Shown: positions 7,957 to 16,153 of the stretch, piece after piece | Position numbering within the stretch: the stretch's first letter is position 1 | Layout: each line of letters starts with the position of its first letter | Assembly (NCBI GenBank): GCA_023664605.1 | Contig: JAMPFF010000001.1 | Span: 337,714 to 401,713 of the forward strand | Length of the DNA: 64,000 bases | Direction: 5' to 3' | Source: Clostridium sp. | GTDB lineage: Bacteria > Bacillota > Clostridia > Lachnospirales > Lachnospiraceae | Position numbers and translations under genes: made by a program | Notes under the pieces: generated by a model | The model's database searches: none | What the model was told of the DNA's origin: nothing | The model's input: the letters and a program-made list of their open reading frames with translations, nothing else

Positions 7957-9045
7957 ATGTTTAATTTCGCGATTCTCTTCCTGCCGCCCATATTGGCATG
8001 GGCGATACATATTTTTTTGCATCGGGATACCATGGACGGTAAGCGGAAAGTGGTCTTTGGGTTATTCTACTTTGTCCTGGTCAATGCTTTTACCTATGCG
8101 GTCTCCAGTATACGCGGCGTCAAGGGGTTACGATTCCAGGGGATGACTATGACCTATAAGTTTAAATATCTGTGTCTGGGCTGTGCATGGGCAGTCATCT
8201 TTCCTTTTTTTGTCGGCCTTTTTAGCGGGAGGAGAGAAAACGGACAGGGCGTTGGGGATGTCATGGGTAAGTTTGTGCATGACATTAAAAATTATACGCA
8301 TTATGCGTTCTGGTCGGCTAAGGCTGACCTGAACGCCGAAGTGTCCAATGCGTATCTGGACTGGCTTTGGTGGTTGATAGAGCCGGTTTGTATGATGTTG
8401 ATTTATGCGGTCATGTTTGGCATGGTATTTAAGGCGTCGGAACCGTATTTTCCCGTTTTTATTTTTATCGGGCTGACAATGTGGAATTTCTTTTCCCGAT
8501 GCGTGTCCAGCAGTGTGAATCTGATTCGCGCTAACCGCTCTATCGTTACCAAGATATATATGCCGAAGTTTATTCTGCTGTTTTCCCGAATGCTGGTGTG
8601 CGGTTTTAAGATGATGGTTTCTTTTGGCGTTGTGGCGGTTATGATGATTATATTCAAGGTGCGGTTCACAATCAATATTTTGGGCATGATACCGGTTTTG
8701 GCAGTGCTTTTTTTGTTTACTTTCGGATTGTGCAATATTTTTATGCACTATGGTGTCTATGTGAACGATTTGTCCTATATCGTGGGAATTGTGCTGCGGA
8801 TGCTGATGTATCTGACAGGGGTGTTTTATGACGTTGGAAAGCGGATTCCCGCGCCGTTTGGAGAATTAATGGAGCGGTATAATCCGATTGCCTTTCTGGT
8901 TTCTTCCATGCGCGGCGCGCTTTTGTACGGGCAGACGCCCGACTGGATGATGCTTGGCATGTGGACGTTACTATCGGTATTGCTGATTATCATAGGCATA
9001 TCTACGATTTACCGCAATGAAAATGCGTATGTAAAAATGATATAA
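7957..9045 (+). CDS. ABC-2 type polysaccharide/teichoic acid exporter permease (TagG-like) with N-terminal membrane extension
   Basis: The 362 residues fall into two parts. Residues 1-95 hold about three hydrophobic helices not found in ordinary TagG/Wzm permeases. Residues 110-362 form the usual six-helix ABC-2 permease, beginning with a cytoplasmic amphipathic segment (NYTHYAFWSAKADLNAEVSN), then YLDWLWWLIEPV, and including the RANRSIVTKIYMPKF loop. Together with the ATPase that starts 12 nt downstream it should flip a lipid-linked polymer or glycan across the membrane. AAGGAG sits 8 nt before the ATG. The N-terminal extension has no evident partner motif. Confidence 0.88.
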   Translation: MFNFAILFLPPILAWAIHIFLHRDTMDGKRKVVFGLFYFVLVNAFTYAVSSIRGVKGLRFQGMTMTYKFKYLCLGCAWAVIFPFFVGLFSGRRENGQGVGDVMGKFVHDIKNYTHYAFWSAKADLNAEVSNAYLDWLWWLIEPVCMMLIYAVMFGMVFKASEPYFPVFIFIGLTMWNFFSRCVSSSVNLIRANRSIVTKIYMPKFILLFSRMLVCGFKMMVSFGVVAVMMIIFKVRFTINILGMIPVLAVLFLFTFGLCNIFMHYGVYVNDLSYIVGIVLRMLMYLTGVFYDVGKRIPAPFGELMERYNPIAFLVSSMRGALLYGQTPDWMMLGMWTLLSVLLIIIGISTIYRNENAYVKMI

Positions 9046-9056
9046 GGAGCAGAAGA

Positions 9057-9788
9057 ATGTCGGAGAAAAGCAAAGCTGTTGAATTAAAAGATGTTTGTAT
9101 TAATTATCGTATCTTGAATACCACCAGTGTGCAGAAAAGCTTATTTCATAAAAAGCAGAGGGAAATCATATTTGAGGCGGTCAAACATGTTTCTTTTAGT
9201 GTGGACGAGGGTGGAATTCTGGGGATTATTGGCAGAAACGGAAGTGGGAAATCGACGTTATTACGCTCTATTGCAGGCGTGTTTTCGCCCAATGCGGGAG
9301 AGATAGATTTGAAAGGGCATTCCGTATCGTTAATGGCTTTAGGCGTCGGATTTAAAAATACGTTGACAGGCAGGGAGAATATTATGCTTTCAGGGATGCT
9401 TTTAGGCTTTACTGAGAGGCAGATTAGAGAAAAGCTGGATGAAATTATTGCCTTCGCCGAACTCGGAGAGTTTATTGACCGCCCGGTGCGCACCTATTCC
9501 AGCGGTATGCACTCGAAACTCGCCTTTGCTATCACGGCGATGCTGGAGACGGATATCATGTTGGTGGATGAGGTGTTAAGCGTTGGGGATGAACGATTCA
9601 AGAAGAAAAGCCTGGAGAAGATGAAGTCGTTGATTTTGGACAAGAGACGGACGGTTATTATTGTCTCGCACAACAAAGATACACTGCAGGAACTTTGCGA
9701 CCGGGTGTTATGGATCCATGATGGCGAAATGAAAGAAATCGGCAGGCCGGACGAGGTACTGGCGCATTATGTGGAGTTTATGAAATGA
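9057..9788 (+). CDS. ABC exporter ATP-binding protein (TagH/Wzt-like)
   Basis: This ATPase has 243 residues with Walker A GRNGSGKST (59-67), signature SSGMHSK (148-154), Walker B ending LVDE (169-172) and the H-loop IIVSHN. The SSGM form of the signature is characteristic of TagH and Wzt polysaccharide exporters, as opposed to importers. It ends after the nucleotide-binding domain and lacks the C-terminal glycan-binding domain of Wzt, so export is probably not coupled to recognition of a terminal residue by this subunit. It pairs with the permease just upstream and overlaps the next glycosyltransferase (ATGA). Confidence 0.92.
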   Translation: MSEKSKAVELKDVCINYRILNTTSVQKSLFHKKQREIIFEAVKHVSFSVDEGGILGIIGRNGSGKSTLLRSIAGVFSPNAGEIDLKGHSVSLMALGVGFKNTLTGRENIMLSGMLLGFTERQIREKLDEIIAFAELGEFIDRPVRTYSSGMHSKLAFAITAMLETDIMLVDEVLSVGDERFKKKSLEKMKSLILDKRRTVIIVSHNKDTLQELCDRVLWIHDGEMKEIGRPDEVLAHYVEFMK

Positions 9789-10861
9789 GAGATACAGAAC
9801 TTGCCCTTACATTTATCATTCCTGCCCATAATGCAGAGAAAACGCTTGGCAGGACGCTTGAGAGCATCCTGTGGCAGACGGATGACAGATACCGCATTAT
9901 CATAGTGGACGATGGCTCTATGGACAGGACGGCGGAGATTGGACATAGTTATGCCGGGAAATATCCTAAGAAGATACGCTATATTTACCAGAAGAAGAAA
10001 CAGTGCGGCGGCGCCAGGAACACGGGGCTGCGGATGACAGAAACGGAATATGTGTCTTTTCTGGACAGCGATGACTGGCTGATGTCGGACTATGTGGAGC
10101 AGATATTGGGAGAGATTGAAAAGGCGCTGCAGCCTCCGGAAATGGTTATGACGCTTCCGGTCATCTATCATGAACAGAGCCATATCGTCAGAGACTGGTA
10201 CGATAAAAAACTGTTTGAACAGGTGTTTTCCCGGAGTGGAGCGATAGTCGAGCCGCAGCGGGAGAAATGTTTGTATCAGTTTGAAGTGAATGCCTGTCGT
10301 AAAGTCCTTAGCATGGAATTTGTACGCAGGACAAAGTTTGCCTTTCGAGAAGAAGTCAAATGGGAAGATGTTTATCCGCATTTTTATCTGCTGTCAGAGT
10401 GCCGTAGCTGTATGGGCGTTTATGTCGGTTTCTATTACCGCATCGGAGAAAGCACGCAGACAACAGCCGCTACAGGGAGTGAACGTTTGGATATTCTTCC
10501 TGTTTTTGAGGATTTACTGCATTTTATGGAGCGGCAGGATAGGGATGAGCTGGTTTTTCCCATCATGCGCATCATACTGCGCTTTTCCTTTTGGTGTATC
10601 CGCATGGCGGATATAGATACGAGAAAAACGCTGGTGTATAAGATACAGCGCTTTTTTAGGAGAATACCGAAAAAATATATTCGTATTTTGGCAAGGGAGA
10701 GCATCCAGCAGTATGCGCTAAAGGACGCCTTACAGTATATGTTATTGTCCATGGCGCTGCGTTCTCGGATAGGAAGTGTCGTATTTTACGATTATCTGTT
10801 TCAGGAAGTTTGTGAAAAAATAATCAAGAAAGTATTGAAAGCGGAGAATAAAGTGGCATGA
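9785..10861 (+). CDS. Family 2 glycosyltransferase
   Basis: This 358-residue protein has a GT-A fold: ALTFIIPAHNAEKTLGRTLE at the start, then IIVDDGSMD and a DXD motif in SFLDSDDWL. The C-terminal 150 residues are basic and rich in Phe, Trp and Tyr, suggesting peripheral membrane contact. There is no transmembrane helix. It starts by a 4-nt ATGA overlap with the ABC ATPase, so exporter and glycosyltransferases are translated together. Acceptor and sugar cannot be deduced. Confidence 0.9.
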   Translation: MRDTELALTFIIPAHNAEKTLGRTLESILWQTDDRYRIIIVDDGSMDRTAEIGHSYAGKYPKKIRYIYQKKKQCGGARNTGLRMTETEYVSFLDSDDWLMSDYVEQILGEIEKALQPPEMVMTLPVIYHEQSHIVRDWYDKKLFEQVFSRSGAIVEPQREKCLYQFEVNACRKVLSMEFVRRTKFAFREEVKWEDVYPHFYLLSECRSCMGVYVGFYYRIGESTQTTAATGSERLDILPVFEDLLHFMERQDRDELVFPIMRIILRFSFWCIRMADIDTRKTLVYKIQRFFRRIPKKYIRILARESIQQYALKDALQYMLLSMALRSRIGSVVFYDYLFQEVCEKIIKKVLKAENKVA

Positions 10862-12198
10862 GACAGTTGCAAAGTTATCTTGACAGGCAAAGCCGGATAG
10901 GGAATGTGCTTATTTTGGGAGCCGCGGTGCATATGCAGAGGGCTTCCAGCGTTACCCTGACGCAGGAAAAAGAGCCGGAAAAGCTGCGCAGTATCATAAA
11001 AACGGCGCATATAGATTCCATTCTGTTCATGGAGGGATGGACGGAAACCATGAAACAGATTGCAGATATTCCCTTACGGTATCTGATTGGACAGACTGGA
11101 GAGGAAGAGGATTATTTCGGGCTGTGGGAGCGGTACCGTATGCAGGCGGAACATATCTATATTCTCAGAAATCGCACAGGCAGGCTGATGCGGGATATGG
11201 ACAGATATGAAATATTGGAGTGGGAGCGGACAGATGCTCCGCTGGAACTATCAATCATCATTCCCGTATATAATGTATGTGAGTATTTGGCGCAGTGTCT
11301 GGAATCTCTGACAGAGTGGAAAGCGCCCTATGTGGAATATCTTTTTGTGGACGATGGTTCTACGGACGGTTCGGCGAAGCTGCTTGAGGATTATGCGGCA
11401 AAGGATGGACGTATCAGGCATCTACGCAAAAAAAACGGCGGCTGTGCGTCCGCGAGGAATCTCGGTCTGCGCGAGGCCAAAGGGAGATACATCGGGTTTG
11501 TGGACGGGGATGATTTTACAGCCCCGGAGATGTTTAAGAAACTATTGAAACGCGCCCTTATGGGCGGCTATGAGCTTGCGTACTGTGGTTATCAGGAATA
11601 TGATGAGGCGACGAAAAGCGCAAGGGAAGTCAGAAACGATTGTATGGCGCAGCCCTATTTGAGCGGAACTTACAGGGCGGATCAGGTGCAGAAGCTCATG
11701 ATAAAAACACGGGTCGCTATCTGGCGCTGCATTTATAAAAAAGAACTGCTTGAAAGGGAGAAGATTGCTTTCCATGAATCGCTTCCGCGTTTTGACGACC
11801 TTCCTTTTAAGATAGAAAGCGGGTTCCATGCCAAAAGCGCGGTATGTGTGCCGGAGTATCTGTATTACTACCGGATGGGAAGACAGGGGCAGGATGTGTC
11901 CTGTACCGATGAAAGATTGTTTGTACATTTTGAGATTTTCCATATTCTGGACGAGTGGGTAACTGCCATGAAAGACCGGCGGCTGCTCGATTATCTGCAG
12001 GTTATAAAATTACATACGCATGGGTATGCGCTGGGTAAGATTGACAGGAAATATTATCGGAAATATTTAAAAAAGGCAGGCACGCAGATGGATGTAACGG
12101 CGAAAACCATGCGGACGCTTGTTTTAATGTTTTTCTATGGCGGAAAGAGCAATCTGTGGTGGTATTTGAAAAGCAGAAAGGTGTGGTTGAACGGATGA
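10858..12198 (+). CDS. Family 2 glycosyltransferase with N-terminal accessory domain
   Basis: This is a 446-residue protein. Residues 130-250 form the GT-A domain: LSIIIPVYNVCEYLAQCLES, FVDDGSTDGS, GGCASARNLGL and the DXD motif in FVDGDDF. The first 125 residues form a separate Rossmann-like domain of unknown function (NVLILGAAVHMQ, DSILFMEGW, RYLIGQTG) without a recognisable motif. The start overlaps the previous gene by 4 nt (ATGA). The gene continues the three-gene glycosyltransferase block and probably adds side chains or the linkage unit of the polymer. Confidence 0.88.
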   Translation: MRQLQSYLDRQSRIGNVLILGAAVHMQRASSVTLTQEKEPEKLRSIIKTAHIDSILFMEGWTETMKQIADIPLRYLIGQTGEEEDYFGLWERYRMQAEHIYILRNRTGRLMRDMDRYEILEWERTDAPLELSIIIPVYNVCEYLAQCLESLTEWKAPYVEYLFVDDGSTDGSAKLLEDYAAKDGRIRHLRKKNGGCASARNLGLREAKGRYIGFVDGDDFTAPEMFKKLLKRALMGGYELAYCGYQEYDEATKSAREVRNDCMAQPYLSGTYRADQVQKLMIKTRVAIWRCIYKKELLEREKIAFHESLPRFDDLPFKIESGFHAKSAVCVPEYLYYYRMGRQGQDVSCTDERLFVHFEIFHILDEWVTAMKDRRLLDYLQVIKLHTHGYALGKIDRKYYRKYLKKAGTQMDVTAKTMRTLVLMFFYGGKSNLWWYLKSRKVWLNG

Positions 12199-13274
12199 AT
12201 CCGAAACTGTCCATTGTCATTCCTATTTATAATGTCGTTTCTTATCTGGAGCAATGCCTGGAGAGTGTGGCGCGCCAGCTTGATGTGAGCGGAGAGGATA
12301 AGATAGAGATAATCCTGGTGGATGACGGCTCCACGGACGGTTCCGGTCAGATAGCGGAGCGTTTTGCAGACGGCCGCTTTTATGTGCAGCTAATCCGCCA
12401 GAAAAACAGCGGAGTGGCTGCGGCGAGAAATCGGGGTATGGAAAAGGCGCGGGGAGAATGGTTGTATTTTATGGACGCGGACGATTGGCTGTCAGGGGAT
12501 GGTATAAGGCTGCTGTGCGAAGCGCTGCATAAATGCAGAGAGTCTGATATCATTCTTTTGGACGCTTATCAGGAATGCGATGGAATAAGCCTGCCGTGGG
12601 AACATTTCCATTCTGCTTGTGAATGGAGGGAAAAAACGGAGATTAACAGGCTGCAGAGGGCGGTTTTATACTATCCTATGGATTTTCCCGGGATGAAAGC
12701 GCCGCTTGCGGCTCCGTGGGATAAGCTCTACCGCAGGGATTTTTTGCTGCGGCATGGAATAGCGTTTTGTGAAAACCTGGCTGTTTTGGATGATATGGTA
12801 TTTAATATGGAAGCTTTTGGCAAGGCACGGATAATTTCTTATGAGACGAGCAAGGTCTATCATTACCGCCGCGTTGCGGACTCGATTACGAACGGTTATA
12901 AGGCGGACCGTGTGGCGCAAGATGGCAGGGTTTGGCGTTACATTGAAGACTACCGTGAGAGGGCGCAGGCAGAGGGCTTGTGGAGCCATGAGGAAAAGGC
13001 GTCTTTTCTACAGGCCTATTATTGCAGAATAATACGCTCTTTTACAATCTGTGGCAGATTGCATTTTTTTCATCAAGAAAATACAAAATCACATCAGGAA
13101 AAACAACGCTATGTAAAACAGGTATTGTGCAGCAATCCTTATCGAACGGCGTTTAAAGAAGTCAGGCTGCGCCATCTGGAATGGAGGCTTAAGATAGTTA
13201 CGCTGCTTGTCAGAAGCGGGCTGTATAGGGGATTATATCTGCTTTATCTGGCGCAGTATCATTTAGCAGGGTAA
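12195..13274 (+). CDS. Family 2 glycosyltransferase
   Basis: The 359 residues start with KLSIVIPIYNVVSYLEQCLE, followed by ILVDDGSTDGSG, GVAAARNRGME and the DXD motif YFMDADDWL, a canonical inverting GT-A set. The ATG at 12195 gives the same ATGA overlap as the two preceding junctions; a GTG at 12156 is possible but lacks a ribosome binding site. The last gene of the polymer operon, it ends tail to tail with the opposite-strand glycosyltransferase, overlapping it by 12 nt with no clear terminator. Confidence 0.9.
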   Translation: MNPKLSIVIPIYNVVSYLEQCLESVARQLDVSGEDKIEIILVDDGSTDGSGQIAERFADGRFYVQLIRQKNSGVAAARNRGMEKARGEWLYFMDADDWLSGDGIRLLCEALHKCRESDIILLDAYQECDGISLPWEHFHSACEWREKTEINRLQRAVLYYPMDFPGMKAPLAAPWDKLYRRDFLLRHGIAFCENLAVLDDMVFNMEAFGKARIISYETSKVYHYRRVADSITNGYKADRVAQDGRVWRYIEDYRERAQAEGLWSHEEKASFLQAYYCRIIRSFTICGRLHFFHQENTKSHQEKQRYVKQVLCSNPYRTAFKEVRLRHLEWRLKIVTLLVRSGLYRGLYLLYLAQYHLAG

Positions 13275-14249
13275 ATCCCCGAAGAAACGCAGGATAGCGT
13301 CTGAAATGGCCTTGGAACTGCCGGACGGCACAAAAACCGTATTTTTATCGGCGCTAAAAAGCTCATGGTTAGCAGGCGTGTCGCCAAGCAGCATAGGTTT
13401 TTCCATGGCACGGTAGATATAGGCCTTGCCGGGGATGGTACGTTTGGCTTTTTCGATATCACCGGCAAAATGCCCCGCAATGCAAAGGTCCGAAAAAGCG
13501 ATGTGACGCGCCAGTTCTTCCTGCATGAGCCAGTCGCGCAGGAAGAGATTGGGAATATCCTGCACCTGGTGTTTTAAGGAAGCCGGAAGGGGGCCGATAA
13601 AATAAAAACAGTAGTCCGGACGCTCTTTTAAAAGACAGAAAGCGTCCAAAACCAGTTCATAGCCTTGTAGGGGAAGCATACTGCCGAAAAACAAAATCAC
13701 TTTCTTTTTTTTCACCGCCTTTGGCTTGTCAACTTGCATCGGGTAATATATGGAAGGGTCGGCTTCCAGATAGAGCAGGTGAAGCTTTGACCTGTCTGCG
13801 TGAAATTCTTCTGCAAAATATTCGCCATGCTGTCTGGTATCACAGATAATAGCGTCCGCATGTTTTATGGTACAGGCGTCCAGCAGATAGAGCAGGCGAC
13901 CCAACGCTCCGTGTGGATTGACACAGCGTTTATCATAGCAAAAGGTATCATAGAGAGAAATAAAAAAGTCAATGATTCTGTATTTTTTCCAAAATTTCCA
14001 TCTAAAAAAGGGAAGAATAAGCTGTGGCGCAAATCCAATCAACACGGCGTCAAAGCGTCTGACGGAAGTGAAGAAGAGCTGTCGGTATACCTGGATGAGC
14101 CGAAAAAAATAGGTCTTTTTATCGGAGCCGATAATGCGATAGTTTTCGGCATATTGCTTTAGCAGGCGGATTTCCTGTGTGTTTCTGATATAATCAAGTC
14201 TTTTCGTCGTAATGAACAGAACATTTTTATTTTTTATGTATGCTATCAT
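13263..14249 (-). CDS. Glycosyltransferase, GT4/GT1-like (GT-B fold)
   Basis: This 328-residue protein is shorter than most GT4 enzymes. The N-terminal half is basic and resembles a truncated acceptor domain (NVLFITTKRLDYIRNTQEIR). The C-terminal half has ILFFGSMLPLQGYELVLDAF, YFIGPLP, NLFLRDWLMQEEL and a sugar-nucleotide site around PGKAYIYRAMEKPMLLGDTPA. GAGGAAAA lies upstream of the ATG on the minus strand. It converges with the polymer operon and may have its own promoter; two AATAGC half-sites occur at 14283-14296. The substrate is unknown. Confidence 0.8.
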   Translation of the reverse strand: MIAYIKNKNVLFITTKRLDYIRNTQEIRLLKQYAENYRIIGSDKKTYFFRLIQVYRQLFFTSVRRFDAVLIGFAPQLILPFFRWKFWKKYRIIDFFISLYDTFCYDKRCVNPHGALGRLLYLLDACTIKHADAIICDTRQHGEYFAEEFHADRSKLHLLYLEADPSIYYPMQVDKPKAVKKKKVILFFGSMLPLQGYELVLDAFCLLKERPDYCFYFIGPLPASLKHQVQDIPNLFLRDWLMQEELARHIAFSDLCIAGHFAGDIEKAKRTIPGKAYIYRAMEKPMLLGDTPANHELFSADKNTVFVPSGSSKAISDAILRFFGDLPC

Positions 14250-14314
14250 CAGTATATTTTCCTCGTTATAAAATATAGTAATAATAGCATAATAGCAAAT
14301 AAAAACTATTTTGA

Positions 14315-14494
14315 CTAGCGAAAATGGGATATTTTTTCAGAAAGAAAACAAAGAATATCCTTACGGTCGCGTTCATCCAGCTTTCTGTAATATTGGAGCA
14401 GGAGTTTTTCATCCGCTGATAAGAGTCCATATGCAGCCCCGCGCTCTGCGCGGAGCGTTGTCTTATGTAGTTTGGAATGTTTTCGTTTGTGCAT
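14315..14494 (-). CDS. 59-residue protein matching the C-terminus of the neighbouring XRE regulator
   Basis: This minus-strand frame of 59 codons starts MHKRKHSKL and ends SEKISHFR. Residues 26-52 (SADEKLLLQYYRKLDERDRK) resemble the tail of the XRE regulator at 14846 (EHNEKLLLYYYQLLDQRDQE), which shares the pattern EKLLLxYYxxLDxRDxxDxLxFL. It has no helix-turn-helix. A TAATAT box lies a few bases before the ATG and there is no ribosome binding site, so it is either leaderless or the leftover end of a regulator. It could act as a dominant-negative multimerisation piece of the XRE family, but that is speculation. Confidence 0.5.
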   Translation of the reverse strand: MHKRKHSKLHKTTLRAERGAAYGLLSADEKLLLQYYRKLDERDRKDILCFLSEKISHFR

Positions 14495-14526
14495 AATTAT
14501 ATTATCCGATACATTTTTCTTTTTGT

Positions 14527-14547
14527 AATTAAGGTAATGCCTTAATT
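14527..14547. promoter_or_regulatory. Palindromic operator candidate in a divergent intergenic region
   Basis: A perfect 8-bp inverted repeat AATTAAGG-(5 nt)-CCTTAATT lies between the minus-strand 59-codon gene and the plus-strand HTH gene. Its symmetry, short spacer and position fit a dimeric HTH regulator site. Confidence 0.5.
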
Positions 14548-14600
14548 TATAGTAGTATTTTTTGGTATATTACTAAGAAATGGATGTAGGAGGGTGAAAA

Positions 14601-14840
14601 ATGGTATATCCGGTGGTAGATATGCAGAGAACGGGAGAACATATAAGGGATTTAAGCAGGGAAAAGAATACATCAGTAAGGGAAGTCAAGGAGTATCTTG
14701 CGCTTGCTTCGGTACAGTCAATATATGATTGGTTTCATTCCAGGACGCTGCCTTCTGTGGACCATCTGCTTGCGTTGGGATATCTTTGGAATATACATAT
14801 AGAAGATATTCTGGTTATAAATACAATAGAACGGCCGTAA
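14601..14840 (+). CDS. Small XRE-like helix-turn-helix protein
   Basis: This 79-residue protein is made almost entirely of a helix-turn-helix domain (GEHIRDLSREKNTSVREVKE, then SVQSIYDWFHSRTLPSVDHLL, then IHIEDILV). It resembles the short HTH proteins of Lachnospiraceae in which the recognition helix reads QSIYxW. AGGAGGG precedes the ATG by a few bases. It converges on the XRE regulator at 14846, and the last 10 bases of the two genes contain a weak inverted repeat. It probably controls itself or neighbours through the palindrome at 14527. Confidence 0.8.
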   Translation: MVYPVVDMQRTGEHIRDLSREKNTSVREVKEYLALASVQSIYDWFHSRTLPSVDHLLALGYLWNIHIEDILVINTIERP

Positions 14841-14845
14841 TCGAA

Positions 14846-15307
14846 TTACGACCGCTCCTGCCTGCGGTTTTCATATTTTACTTTCAAAAACGTCAGTACG
14901 TCTTCCTGGTCGCGCTGGTCTAACAACTGATAGTAGTAGAGAAGTAATTTCTCGTTGTGTTCAAGGGGTTTGAACTTTTTGCTTTGTTCCGGACGGTTGA
15001 TATAGGACATGAATTCGCTTAAATTGGCCGCTGGTTCCTGTGAAAGTAAAGACGTTGGTTTTTTTACAAAATCCGAGTTGATATTATAAGTGACAAGGAA
15101 TTCCATAAAATTTTCAACGGGAATGCCGTAGAGCGCCGCAAGATTGTACAGAGAATTGACGGGCGGCGTGATACGTCCGGTTTCATAGTGGGAGTATGTC
15201 TGTCTTGTGATATTCAGATGGGAGGCAACGAACTCCTGCTGATAACCATGCGATTTTCTAAGTTCTTTTAGGTATTGCGCCAGTCGAAGGTTGGTGGTTT
15301 TATCCAT
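14846..15307 (-). CDS. XRE-family transcriptional regulator
   Basis: This regulator has 153 residues. Residues 8-62 are a Cro/CI-type HTH (YLKELRKSHGYQQEFVASHL, NITRQTYSHYETGRITPPV, SLYNLAALYGIPVENFMEF). A linker follows, then a charged C-terminus (EHNEKLLLYYYQLLDQRDQE) that probably mediates oligomerisation. AAAGGAG is 8 nt before the ATG at 15307; an ATG 30 nt upstream lacks a site. It is divergent from the secreted-protein gene, whose promoter region carries the 15-bp palindrome, and a GCTATT half-site also precedes this gene. It is therefore a candidate for the regulator that binds that palindrome. Confidence 0.88.
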   Translation of the reverse strand: MDKTTNLRLAQYLKELRKSHGYQQEFVASHLNITRQTYSHYETGRITPPVNSLYNLAALYGIPVENFMEFLVTYNINSDFVKKPTSLLSQEPAANLSEFMSYINRPEQSKKFKPLEHNEKLLLYYYQLLDQRDQEDVLTFLKVKYENRRQERS

Positions 15308-15378
15308 GTTATCAGCTCCTTTCTGCAAAATATTCAATCAATAGCTGTTTCTATATAAAATTTTAGTAAAAATAGTAC

Positions 15379-15431
15379 TTGAAATTATATTAATAATAGA
15401 GTATCATATGATAAAAGCTATTAAAAATAGC
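15379..15431 (+). promoter_or_regulatory. Promoter of the secreted-protein gene with downstream palindrome
   Basis: The -35 TTGAAA (15379-15384) and -10 TATCAT (15402-15407) are 17 nt apart. The palindrome GCTATTAAAAATAGC (15417-15431) lies at or just after the expected transcription start, an operator position. It differs by a single central base from the palindrome at 1024-1038. Confidence 0.75.
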
Positions 15432-15455
15432 TAAAACAATAGAGGAGGAAAAACA

Positions 15456-16136
15456 ATGAAAGCAAATATTGTTAAACGAGTACTGGTTGGTACGTTGTCA
15501 GCCGTTCTCTTGGTTGCATCTTCTACAAGCGTACTTGCATCGAGCGCTGGCTCGAAAGCTATCAGTGAAAGCAGCAAGAGCAGTAGTAGCAGTGAAGTTG
15601 TCAGCAGCAGTAATTCTGGCAGCGGCGGAGGTTCTTCATCCGAATCCGCTCCGGCTCCTGTAACAAGTTCAGTGGCAGGTGTTAAAACATCTTTGTCGGG
15701 TGTTTATCTTGCAACGAATGTAAACGGCACCGCTATTACGACAGGCCTTAAGACTATTTCTGATGGTTACGTGCTTGCTAATGGTGAGACGCCTTATGCA
15801 AGAATCTACAACATGAGCGCTAAGAAGAGTCCTGCTGCACAGGCATGCATCAATGACGCAGCGGCAGCGATGGGCGCAACGGTTGGTCCGGCAATCAATG
15901 TGGAAATCGGCAAGAAAAAGGGCGGAAAGTTCAGCCTGCTTCCTGCAGACGGAGCAACAATCAGCTTAAAGGTAGGCGTACCGAAATCTTTTGCACAGGA
16001 AGGAAAGACGTTTGCCATTGTTGCTGTTCGTCCGGGCGGAGCTGTATCGATTTTGACAGATACTGATACAAACCCTGACACAGTTACTTTTGACACAACA
16101 GCAGGCCAGGCAGCGTACGCGCTGATTAAATATTGA
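15456..16136 (+). CDS. Secreted Ser-rich protein of unknown function
   Basis: The 226 residues start with a Sec signal peptide (a basic n-region, then VLVGTLSAVLLVASSTSVLA, cut near residue 29). A low-complexity Ser/Gly linker of about 40 residues follows, then a compact domain of about 150 residues with no cysteine active site (GKKKGGKFSLLPADGATISL, FAIVAVRPGG). I do not recognise the family. The Ser-rich linker suggests passage through the wall or glycosylation. The promoter is strong, AGAGGAGG precedes the ATG and a good terminator follows at once, so the protein may be abundant. The palindrome at its start site links it to the polymer operon. Confidence 0.8.
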   Translation: MKANIVKRVLVGTLSAVLLVASSTSVLASSAGSKAISESSKSSSSSEVVSSSNSGSGGGSSSESAPAPVTSSVAGVKTSLSGVYLATNVNGTAITTGLKTISDGYVLANGETPYARIYNMSAKKSPAAQACINDAAAAMGATVGPAINVEIGKKKGGKFSLLPADGATISLKVGVPKSFAQEGKTFAIVAVRPGGAVSILTDTDTNPDTVTFDTTAGQAAYALIKY

Positions 16137-16153
16137 GTAAGGCGCATGATAGG

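Noticed and set aside
8128-8748. Long minus-strand frame rich in His, Asn and Lys
   Set aside because: It lies wholly inside the ABC permease gene; its composition mirrors hydrophobic codons read backwards.
9767-10381. 204-codon minus-strand frame
   Set aside because: It is antisense to a complete family 2 glycosyltransferase and resembles no protein.
14311-14496. 61-codon ORF on the plus strand
   Set aside because: It has no ribosome binding site; the opposite strand carries a frame with clear similarity to the neighbouring regulator.
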